64,000 nt of DNA from Pseudomonas moorei (GTDB lineage: Bacteria > Pseudomonadota > Gammaproteobacteria > Pseudomonadales > Pseudomonadaceae), in the NCBI RefSeq assembly GCF_008801475.1, contig NZ_VZPP01000011.1:186001-250000 (forward strand), read 5' to 3'. Positions 35,437 through 43,600 of the stretch are shown here, piece by piece. Each line of letters opens with the position of its first letter. Positions within the stretch are counted from its first letter, which is position 1. A model generated the notes under the pieces. That model did no database searches. It was given only the letters and a program-made list of their open reading frames with translations, and was not told the origin of the DNA. The position numbers were made by a program, and so were the translations under genes.

Positions 35437-36249
35437 ATGTGGTCCCTGAGCGCCTGGCGACGCCAGCGCATCCTGGCCAAGCACCCGATTGCCGACGACA
35501 TGTGGCAACGGGTGCGCCATCAACTGAGTTTTCTGGATGGCATCAGCGCCGCCGAAGACCAGTGGCTGCGTGAAGCCAGTGTGCTGTTCCTGCAAGACAA
35601 ACACCTGACCGCCCTGCCCGGCGTTGAACTCCATCAGGAGCAACGCCTGCTGCTCGCCGCCCAGGCACAACTGCCGCTGCTGCACCTGGGCGACCTGAAC
35701 TGGTATCAGGGGTTTCATGAAATCATCCTCTACCCGGACGATTTTCTCAGTCCGCAGCGCCATCGCGACGCCAGCGGTGTCGAGCACGAATGGGATGGCG
35801 AGCACAGCGGCGAGGCCTGGCAGCAGGGGCCGATCATCCTCGCCTGGCCCGGCGTCATGGCCAGTGGTGGCTGGGAAGGCTACAACCTGGTGATCCACGA
35901 GCTGGCACACAAACTCGACATGCTCAACGGTGACGCCAACGGCCTGCCGCCGCTGCACGCGGACATGCGGGTCAGCGACTGGGCCAAGGTCATGCAAGAA
36001 GCCTACGACGATCTTGACCGGCAACTGGATCGCAACCCGGACGCCGAGACCGCGATAGACCCTTACGCCGCCGAGAACCCGGCCGAATTTTTCGCGGTGA
36101 CCAGCGAGTACTTCTTCAGCGCCCCGGATTTGCTGCACGAGGCCTATCCACGGGTCTACGAGCAGCTGCAACTGTTCTATCGCCAGGACCCGTTGAGGAG
36201 GCTCAAGCAACTTCTCGCCGAGGACCCGGTCTATCAGGCACATGACTAA
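35437..36249 (+). CDS. mtfA: Zinc-dependent peptidase MtfA
   Basis: A 270-residue member of the MtfA family (M90). The zinc motif HELAHKLDML (His154, Glu155, His158) is present, with Glu of VTSEYFF as likely third ligand. In E. coli MtfA binds the repressor Mlc and relieves glucose-PTS repression. No Mlc gene is seen here, so the target is unknown. It follows dedA so closely that the two are likely one transcript. Confidence 0.92.
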   Translation: MWSLSAWRRQRILAKHPIADDMWQRVRHQLSFLDGISAAEDQWLREASVLFLQDKHLTALPGVELHQEQRLLLAAQAQLPLLHLGDLNWYQGFHEIILYPDDFLSPQRHRDASGVEHEWDGEHSGEAWQQGPIILAWPGVMASGGWEGYNLVIHELAHKLDMLNGDANGLPPLHADMRVSDWAKVMQEAYDDLDRQLDRNPDAETAIDPYAAENPAEFFAVTSEYFFSAPDLLHEAYPRVYEQLQLFYRQDPLRRLKQLLAEDPVYQAHD

Positions 36250-36292
36250 GGTCTACGACCTCTGGTACGTGGCGTCGACACAGGAATATGCC

Positions 36293-36298
36293 TATAAT
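36293..36298 (+). promoter_or_regulatory. -10 element of the ppa promoter
   Basis: TATAAT, 63 bases before the ppa ATG. The -35 region (TGGCGT, 17 bases upstream) is weak. Confidence 0.45.
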
Positions 36299-36360
36299 CG
36301 CCGCCACTTTTTGGTCAATCCGGCCAAGTGTTTCTGGTCAACTAACGGGGGCAACGCCCA

Positions 36361-36888
36361 ATGAGCTACAGCAAGATTCCGGCTGGCAAAGACCTGCCGA
36401 ACGACATCTACGTCGCGATCGAGATCCCGGCCAACCACGCGCCGATCAAGTACGAAATCGACAAAGACAGCGATTGCCTGTTCGTTGACCGTTTCATGGC
36501 CACCCCAATGTTCTACCCGGCCAACTACGGTTACATCCCGAACACCCTGGCCGACGACGGTGATCCCCTCGACGTGCTGGTCGTAACCCCTTACCCGGTT
36601 GCTCCAGGCTCCGTGATCCGCGCTCGTCCGGTTGGCATTCTGAACATGACCGACGACGGCGGCGGCGATGCCAAAGTCATCGCCGTTCCACACGACAAGC
36701 TGTCCCAGCTGTACGTCGACGTGAAGGAATACACCGACCTGCCACCCCTGCTGATTCAGCAGATCGAGCACTTCTTCGCGAACTACAAAGATCTCGAAAA
36801 AGGCAAATGGGTGAAAATCGAAGGCTGGGACGGCGCAGACGCTGCCCGCGCCGCGATCACCAAGTCGGTTGCCGCCTACAAAGGCTAA
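36361..36888 (+). CDS. ppa: Inorganic pyrophosphatase
   Basis: A 175-residue family I pyrophosphatase of standard length. The metal-binding signature DDGDPLDVLV is complete, and KYEIDKDSDCLFVDRF and YPANYGYIPNTL are typical. It hydrolyses PPi to drive biosynthesis. It has its own promoter-like region and ends at a strong terminator 35 bases on. Confidence 0.98.
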   Translation: MSYSKIPAGKDLPNDIYVAIEIPANHAPIKYEIDKDSDCLFVDRFMATPMFYPANYGYIPNTLADDGDPLDVLVVTPYPVAPGSVIRARPVGILNMTDDGGGDAKVIAVPHDKLSQLYVDVKEYTDLPPLLIQQIEHFFANYKDLEKGKWVKIEGWDGADAARAAITKSVAAYKG

Positions 36889-36923
36889 GAAGCGGCTGCA
36901 CGCTTCCACCGACAAGCTTCAAG

Positions 36924-36951
36924 AAAAACCCCGGTCGATCCGGGGTTTTTT
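36924..36951 (+). terminator. Rho-independent terminator of ppa
   Basis: AACCCCGG and CCGGGGTT form an eight-base stem with loop TCGAT (36928-36948 region), followed by a T-run. Confidence 0.92.
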
Positions 36952-36972
36952 GTGGGCGCTCGAAACCGATGT

Positions 36973-36989
36973 TTAAACGAATTGTTTAA
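36973..36989. promoter_or_regulatory. Operator-like dyad 1 upstream of the S24 regulator
   Basis: TTAAAC, GAATT, GTTTAA is a 17-base dyad in an AT-rich region, 123 bases before the regulator start. It matches the second site (37066-37082) at 13 of 17 bases. Confidence 0.45.
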
Positions 36990-37065
36990 CTAATTCTGCT
37001 TTGGTTTTTTCTTGTTTAATTTTCCCCAAGAACGTCTTACATCCAGCGTTAATTTTCCTCGAAAT

Positions 37066-37082
37066 TTGAACGATTCGTTTAT
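37066..37082. promoter_or_regulatory. Operator-like dyad 2 upstream of the S24 regulator
   Basis: TTGAACGATTCGTTTAT, 29 bases before the regulator start, resembles dyad 1. It lies inside a wider inverted repeat TTTGAA...TTCAAA. Its position suits autorepression. Confidence 0.45.
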
Positions 37083-37111
37083 TCAAAGCCTTATTCCGCG
37101 TCTTTAGACTC

Positions 37112-37864
37112 GTGTTTATGAAAAAGAACACTAGCGGCCCTCGCTTTAAAGCGCTCCTCGAAGAAGCCAAGATCACCACAACGGGATTTGCCGAGTTCCT
37201 GGACGCGGTCCCGCAAAAAGCCCACAACTGGTACACCCGTGGCGTGCCCGCCCACTGCATGGAAGAGGTTGCCAGAAAGCTATCGGTAAACAGTGAATGG
37301 CTGAAAACGGGTGAAGGCCCGAAAGATGCCAGGCACCTGCGCCTGCTCGACGAGTCCGGCCATACGTTCGACGCCCAGTCCATCCGCGGTGTCTACACGG
37401 TCATCGAACCTACCGACATTGAACTGCCTTTCTACAAAGAAGCGGCCATTACTCCAGGCTCCCACAAAACCCACGTCGTCAAAGACCCCGAGCAATCCTT
37501 CCGATTGCCTCGCAACTACCTCGATTCCCTGGAAATCAAACATACCGACGCCATCTGTGCCCGCATGATCGGCAACAGCATGGGCGAAAGAATTGAAGAC
37601 GGCTCCCTGCTCGGCATTGATTGCGGGCTCAAGGACATTGTCGATGGCGAGATCTACGCGATCGAACATGACGGCATGCTGCGAATCAAATACCTGCACC
37701 GCATCCCCGGTAATGCAATACGCATGCGCAGCCACAACAGGGTCGAATACCCGGACGAAATTTTCAGAGCCGCTCAGATCGAAGAACAGAACATTCAGGT
37801 ACTCGGCTGGGTGTTCTGGTGGTCGACGCTGAACAAACGCAGGCCGAAGGTGCCATTTCTGTAG
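37112..37864 (+). CDS. S24/LexA-like transcriptional regulator with N-terminal HTH
   Basis: A 250-residue phage-repressor-like protein. The N-terminal 70 residues form a helix-turn-helix domain (FAEFLDAVPQKAHNWYTRGVP, then LSVNSEWLKTGEGP). The C-terminal S24 peptidase-like fold has Ser156 in MIGNSMGERI and Lys193 in LRIKYL, the usual catalytic pair. No clear Ala-Gly cleavage site is visible in the linker, so self-cleavage is uncertain. The start is either GTG 37112 or ATG 37118; neither has a good ribosome site. The upstream region is markedly AT-rich and carries two similar dyads. No phage genes adjoin it, so it is an orphan regulator with unknown targets. Confidence 0.82.
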   Translation: MFMKKNTSGPRFKALLEEAKITTTGFAEFLDAVPQKAHNWYTRGVPAHCMEEVARKLSVNSEWLKTGEGPKDARHLRLLDESGHTFDAQSIRGVYTVIEPTDIELPFYKEAAITPGSHKTHVVKDPEQSFRLPRNYLDSLEIKHTDAICARMIGNSMGERIEDGSLLGIDCGLKDIVDGEIYAIEHDGMLRIKYLHRIPGNAIRMRSHNRVEYPDEIFRAAQIEEQNIQVLGWVFWWSTLNKRRPKVPFL

Positions 37865-37879
37865 CGCCGCAACGTTTTC

Positions 37880-37944
37880 ATCGCGGGCTAGCCACGCTCC
37901 CACAGGATTACTCGAGATTTGTGGGAGCGGGCTTGCCCGCGAAG
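37880..37944. repeat. Two REP copies in tail-to-tail orientation
   Basis: TCGCGGGCTAGCCACGCTCC at 37880 (degenerate) and GTGGGAGCGGGCTTGCCCGC at 37921 face each other, opposite in layout to the two REPINs. Confidence 0.7.
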
Positions 37945-38022
37945 GCGTCGGCAGACTCAACACAAGAACCACCCAATAGCTCTATCTCGCACACCGGACT
38001 GGGAATTTCCTCAAAAAATCAG

Positions 38023-38210
38023 TATGCTGCGCCCCACATTTGCGCATCGACCCGCCCTGCGGAGACGATCGCACCGACAAGGCAGATGACTTTCTCGCCG
38101 AGTCCCACAGCCGGACGCAAGATCCGGGTGTACGTTTTGAAGGCTGGCGCGGTTTACCAAAAATGAACCAAGCCAGTCCCCGAGAAGCCGGCCACAAGCC
38201 GGCTTTTTAA
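38023..38210 (+). ncRNA. Candidate small transcript or leader with three coupled mini-ORFs (function unknown)
   Basis: This occupies the 377-base gap between the S24 regulator and magF, after a REP pair. A -10-like TATGCT (38023-38028) and a perfect terminator (38184-38208) bracket about 170 bases on the + strand. Within it three tiny frames follow one another through ATGA overlaps: 38024-38089 (21 codons), 38086-38166 (26 codons) and 38163-38210 (15 codons). The last stop TAA lies at the terminator T-run. I do not recognise the RNA or peptides. It could be an sRNA, a small-protein gene or chance. Confidence 0.35.
38184..38208 (+). terminator. Rho-independent terminator (+ strand)
   Basis: AAGCCGGC and GCCGGCTT form an eight-base stem with loop CACAA, followed by TTTTT. 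It cannot serve the - strand mag operon, because no A-run precedes the stem. It therefore marks the end of a + strand transcript. Confidence 0.85.
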
Positions 38211-38241
38211 TGCCTGCAGGAAAGTGATACGACTGTTTCAC

Positions 38242-39054
38242 TCACGGATAACTAAACGCCTTCACCAACGTCAACTCCCCCACCGCCCGCATCGGCACCA
38301 GAAACGTCTCGATCTTCTCACTCGGCGTGCCTTCCTCGGTAATCACCGTGACCTGCGCGGTGGTCAGTGCTTGAACCGCTTCTTCCTGGCCCTCTTCGTC
38401 ACTGCGATAGCCACCGCCGAAGTAGTTCACATACACCAGATACTGCCCCTTGATCGGTGCGGGCATGGCGAAGATTTCCGGGCCGTAGCCGGTGGTCACG
38501 TCGACATCGAGTGCCGCGCCGTTGGGGGCGACACGGTCGCCGTACCAGATGTGCGCGCCATCGGGGGTGATCAGGTGCAGGTCGAGGTCGGTGTTGTCGC
38601 TGTCCCATGACAGCAAAACACGCAATTTGGCCGGGGTGGCGCCGCCGCTGGCGTTGAGAAATTGCGTGCGGTGACGTTGCTGGCCGTCGGGGCTGCGGAC
38701 TTCGACGCTGTTGCTGCCATTGGGAAACGAAAACGGGCGATCAAAGCGGCCCGCCGGATCGATTTTCAGCGGCATGCTGACACCGTTCACAATCAGCCGA
38801 CCGGGTTCGGCCGACTTGGGCGTGGCTTTGATCTGTCCAGTGATGCGCGCGGTGTTGGCCTGGCCTGGCGGGGTGTTCACCGAGGAGGCCGGGTAATTGA
38901 CGGTCTGGCGGAAATTTTCCCCCTCGCCTTCGACCGCACCAGTGCGCCAACCGCCTACGGGGGTGTCGAGCTTGACGCTGTCGGCGGCCATGGTCGGCGA
39001 TAACATGGCCAACGCGCAAAGCAACAGCAAGACCTGTGGATAACGGAGTGTCAT
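38242..39054 (-). CDS. magF: DUF2135 protein, YfaP/MagF type
   Basis: A 270-residue secreted protein (signal peptide ending near MAA, residue 24). The DUF2135 core has NSVEVRSPDGQQ, DLDLHLITPDGAHIWYGD and YLVYVNYFGGGY. It closes the six-gene alpha-2-macroglobulin operon and is a paralogue of the first gene (47618). Its function is unknown; a role in assembling or holding the macroglobulin in the periplasm is inferred from context. It follows magE by three bases. Confidence 0.88.
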   Translation of the reverse strand: MTLRYPQVLLLLCALAMLSPTMAADSVKLDTPVGGWRTGAVEGEGENFRQTVNYPASSVNTPPGQANTARITGQIKATPKSAEPGRLIVNGVSMPLKIDPAGRFDRPFSFPNGSNSVEVRSPDGQQRHRTQFLNASGGATPAKLRVLLSWDSDNTDLDLHLITPDGAHIWYGDRVAPNGAALDVDVTTGYGPEIFAMPAPIKGQYLVYVNYFGGGYRSDEEGQEEAVQALTTAQVTVITEEGTPSEKIETFLVPMRAVGELTLVKAFSYP

Positions 39055-39057
39055 GGT

Positions 39058-40677
39058 CTATTCCAGCAAAAGATGACGGGCGAGCCCTTCGATGTAGTTT
39101 TCATCCTGGCCGTTAGGGTGTGCTTCAAAGGCCAGGTGCAGGTATTCGTGAGTCAGGTCGAGACGGTCTTGCAGCGAGAGCACGCCGCGCACGTAGATGC
39201 GCTGGCGTTCGCGGTCGACATAGGGACGGCCGAAGGTCAGGCGGCAGACGGCGAAGGTGCTGACTTCGTTGTAGCCGGTTTCGCTTTCCAGGCGTGGACG
39301 CCAGCCGCGACGCTGCTTTTGCAGCCAGTCTTGCGCGGCGGGCAGCGCTTCGCAGGAAGCGACGGGATTGTCCCAACGGCTGAGGCTGGCACGTGGGTAA
39401 GCGTGCAGCAGGATGGCGTCGTAGCGTTGACCGGCGTTGGCTTGTTCGACGGCTTGCTGCCAGGACAGTTTGTCCGGGCCGGGTTGATCGGAATGGTAGG
39501 TCACTGCGCTGCCGGCCAGTACCAGATCACTGGTCCAGGCGGCGATGTTGCGCGCTTCGGCGCTGGCCGGACGTGGTGCGACCCGTTGGCGCTGGCTGCT
39601 GTCGTCGATGCTCAGGCAGTCGCCGTTGCGCGTGGCGTTTTGCAGCAGGTAAGTGCGAATGGCCACGGCCAGGGCTTTGGCCGCTTCGGCGGGTTCGGCG
39701 GTGGCTTCACGTTGCAGCACGCGAGCGACGTATTCTTCGCGGTCCAGGCGCGCCACCAGTTGGTCTTTCATTAAAAACAGTTCGCCATCGCTGTGGATAT
39801 CGAGCTGATTGCCGCTGGCGAATTCGACGCGGTAGTCGCCCTGTAAAGGTCCGGACGCTGCAACGCGGCCTCCCGACAGTACCCGCGTCAACGGATAACG
39901 AGAGAACAGGCTGACCTCGACGCACTTTCCGGTCTCGGCCGGCCATGACGCCGGGAGCACTGTCGCCAACGCAGGGCCATACTCACGCAAGACCCGCTGA
40001 CTGGTCCCACGCCCACCGGCCCAAATCGGCGTACCGTCCGCCGTCCAACCGGCGAATCCACCCTGGCGCGACGCCGGATCCCGATCCCCCCGCCAGCTCC
40101 AGGTTTTCACCCGCAACCGGCTGCCGAGTTCGCCGACCACATTGCCGTCTGCGGCATTGAGCACCACATCGAGCAATACCCGACGCGCCTGATCCTGAGC
40201 CGGCAGTAGCGCCAGGGAGCGCAACAACTCGGCCACAGGAACCCGAGTGTCAGGCTGCAGTGAAGCCAGGTTCAGCAACCACGACGGCGCCTGTCGCGTT
40301 TGCCAATAGGCTCGCCAATCGGCGCTGGAAATGCCCAGACGCGTCGGCTCGAAATACAACCCGCAGGACTTGACCAACGCCTGATCACGTTCGATCTTGC
40401 CGCCCGCCGTGCAGCAATAGACTTCCTCCTTCGACTGACCACGACATTCATAAGCGGGTTCGCGTGCGTCGGTGTCCACCAGCCAGCTGTAGACAAACAA
40501 CTTCCACACACTGCCCAGCGGGGTCTGCAAGGTATCGGGCAACGGCTCGCGCGACAGCAACTGAGTCCGGCTCAAGGACAGCAAATCACCCTTGAACGCC
40601 AGATGCAGCGGTTCGTCCTGCGCCGTGGCCAGCGCAGGGATCAAACACAACAGCCAGCAGACCAGAAGCCGTTGCAT
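39058..40677 (-). CDS. magE: DUF2300 protein, YfaQ/MagE type, with SpoIID-like region and HExxH motif
   Basis: A 539-residue exported protein (signal peptide to ALATA, about residue 19). The middle contains a SpoIID/LytB-like stretch (REEYVARVLQREA, then AAKALAVAIRTYLL). The C-terminus has HEYLHLAF (His510-His514), an HExxH zinc motif, followed by Glu530 in NYIEGLARH, spaced as a possible third ligand. I infer hydrolytic activity, but none is established for the family. ATG 40677 follows the magD stop by one base (TGACATG). Confidence 0.85.
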   Translation of the reverse strand: MQRLLVCWLLCLIPALATAQDEPLHLAFKGDLLSLSRTQLLSREPLPDTLQTPLGSVWKLFVYSWLVDTDAREPAYECRGQSKEEVYCCTAGGKIERDQALVKSCGLYFEPTRLGISSADWRAYWQTRQAPSWLLNLASLQPDTRVPVAELLRSLALLPAQDQARRVLLDVVLNAADGNVVGELGSRLRVKTWSWRGDRDPASRQGGFAGWTADGTPIWAGGRGTSQRVLREYGPALATVLPASWPAETGKCVEVSLFSRYPLTRVLSGGRVAASGPLQGDYRVEFASGNQLDIHSDGELFLMKDQLVARLDREEYVARVLQREATAEPAEAAKALAVAIRTYLLQNATRNGDCLSIDDSSQRQRVAPRPASAEARNIAAWTSDLVLAGSAVTYHSDQPGPDKLSWQQAVEQANAGQRYDAILLHAYPRASLSRWDNPVASCEALPAAQDWLQKQRRGWRPRLESETGYNEVSTFAVCRLTFGRPYVDRERQRIYVRGVLSLQDRLDLTHEYLHLAFEAHPNGQDENYIEGLARHLLLE

Positions 40678-40678
40678 G

Positions 40679-43600
40679 TCAGTGGACCGTGACCTGACCG
40701 AGCGCCGGTTTCTGCTCTTGAGCCTGATGCTCTGGCGCATACACCTGAGTGAAGCGCGTCGGCGGCAGGTTGAATTGGCCTTTCTGCGAGAAACGCACCA
40801 GATGACGCAGGCGCAGCTCACCGCTCAGCGCATCCACCGGCACGGCATAGGCCAGTTGCCCCGGCTCGAAACGGGCCTTTTCCAGTGCCGTGGGTTCGGT
40901 GCCGGCCTTGCCCATCAACTTGATGCCCCAGGTAGTGCGCTCAACATCGGCGCCCGGTGGCAACGGCACTTCGAGCATGCCGTAGCGCAGCGGTTTGGCG
41001 GCTTTGCTGGTGAGGATCACTTCGTCCAGGTATAGGCTGTCGCTGGACAACGGCGCGTTGCCGACCGCCTCCAGTTTGAAGGTGAACGCTTCATCCCCCG
41101 GCACCAGCCGAGACAGGCGACGGGTGATGGTCACGGCCATCGGATCGACGGTGGGTTGCTGGCTTCGGAAGCTCAACGCAGCCCGCAATGGACGCTCCTG
41201 GGTGCCGCTTAACGACAATACCGTCGGCACAGGCGTAGCTCCTTGCCAGGTCCAATACACCTCGCCGGTATCACCGTATTTTTTCTTCCAGCCTTCACCC
41301 GGTGCCAGGGCAATGGCAGGTGAAGCCTGTTCGATGCTGCGCTGCAGCCAGGTCAGCGCCAACGCCCGTTCCAGGGTCGATTGCCGGGGCAGCAAGCGCT
41401 GCAGCAACGCCTGCGCATGGGCCTGATCGAAGGCTTGCAGCGACAGATTCAGGGCTTCGGCAAACGGCTGAGAACTGACGGCCAGGCGTTGCTGTGCATC
41501 CGCCAGCTGCCGGTTGAAAGCGTCGGGCAGCGTGACCTTCGATTGCTTGGCCAACGACGCCGTCAGCGCCCGGGCGGCGGCCAGACCCAACGCTGAATCC
41601 GGATCACTCATGACGATGCTGTCTTCGCCATCGTCCATCAGGTTCGCGGCATTGCCCTCGCCCGCTTTTGCCAGGTCATCCATCAGTCCGCTGAGCAAGG
41701 TGTTCACCGGCAATTGCATCTGTTTGGCGAACGACAGAATCAGCGCGCGCTGTAACAGCGGCGTGTTTTTCGCCTGCTTCGAATAGACCTCCAACACCCG
41801 CTGCCAGTGCTCTGGCGGCAGGCTCAGCTCCAGCACTTTGCTGGCGTGCCAGTCGGCGTAATAGGCATAGGCGGTCAGGAACGCGTCCGGCTCGCCGTCC
41901 ATGCCCCACCAGGTGAAACTCGCCGACGGCCCGGCCATTTGCACCAGCCGCAAGCGGCTGTTCTGCATGATCAGGCGCAAGCGGTCGCGGACCTGCGGGT
42001 TCGACGCCAAGGTCGGATAGGCCATGCTCAGTGGCAACAAACGACTGGCGGTTTGTTCGACGCCGCCATAGGGGTAGCTCAGCAGATCATCCAGTGCCGA
42101 ACGGAACAGCGCTTGCGGGCTGTCATCCAGGCGCAGGCGAATATCCGTGGCGTCGGCCGGCAGCGTCAGCGGCGTATCGCCGACGCTCACGTCCAGGCTT
42201 TGGCTCTTTGTGACCTGCCACCCTTCACCGGTGGCGGTCAGGCGCACGGCCAAGGCATCAGCGGTTTTGCCGCCCTGCACCAACTCGGCGGTCCACTCGC
42301 CACTGGCCAGGGAGAACTCAGGCAACGCGATGTAGTTGATGCCGTTGCTCAGCGTCACGGGCACGCGCTGCTCGTTGCCCGCGTAATGAGTCACCAGCTC
42401 GGCCTTGACCGGGTTTTCTGCCTGGCTGAAGGCGAACACGCCGAGATTCGGCTTATCGCCCGTGCGGAATGTGCTCGGCCCGCTCCATTTCAGGTACAGC
42501 GGTTTCTCCGAACGCACGAACTGTTTTTTCTGCCCGACCAGACCGTCATCGGCGATGGCCCGGGCGGTGATGCGCCAGCGGGTCAGCGAATCCGGCATCT
42601 TGAAGGTGAAACGGGTCTTGCCACTGGCATCGGTCACCAGCTCCGGCTGCCACGCAGCGGTGTCGACGTCTTCGCGGCGCGGCCGTTCCAGCACCTTCAC
42701 GCCACGTTCGCTGCGGTTGGCCTTGCCCGGTGCACCAGGGCTGCCCGGCAACGCCACGTCGTAGCTGATAAACGACAGGCTGGCGCTGGTACGCACGTTA
42801 TTGCGCCGTGGGTGGTAGAAGAACTGGTCGATGGTCGGCGAGACTTCCGGCTGCAACGCGTAGACCATTTCGTCGACCACGCTGACCGTCAGGTGCGCCG
42901 GGATCGGCTTGCCGGCGAACTGGGTGGTCAGGTCCACCGACACGGTATCGCCGGGTTGATAGGTGTCTTTATCGGTGGCGATGGCCACGTCTATCTGCGG
43001 CGCAATCACCTTGATGCCGGCGTTCTGGAAACTGTACTGACCGCCCTTGGTGTACAGCACCGAGAAGGTCAGGTTCGGTGCGAAACTGTCCTTCACCGGA
43101 ATGCGCGCGCGGTATTGGGTGTCGCTGAGTTTTTCCATCTTCAGCCAGTCACCGCCCCTGGACAGCAACGCGGTGGCCTCGACCTTGTCACGTTCGAGCG
43201 ACAGCAGTGCATCACTGATCGGCTCGGGGAACGTCATCAACGCCAGGGCTTCGTCGCCGGCCTTGTACTCGGGTTTGTCGAGGACAATTTCAACGGTGCC
43301 CGGCACCGCTTTGACGCCGTCTCCGGTGACCGAATGACCGGTGGCGCCAAGGGTTCGGCCGTGGTCATCCCTGAGTGTCAGGTTGTAGGTACCAGGGCGC
43401 TCGAACGCCAGGGTGAAAGCCTTGTCGGTGGCCGTCAGTTTGCCTTCGCCGGTGCTCTGGTCCTCCAGACGCACCCAGCCATAACTGCTCGGCGTGACCG
43501 ACTGGCCCTGCTCGCTTTCATTGGCGTAGCTGAATACCACCTTGTCGCCCACCGCGCTGAAACGCTGCGGCGCGCTCAAGCGGAAATTCGCGGCGCCGCG

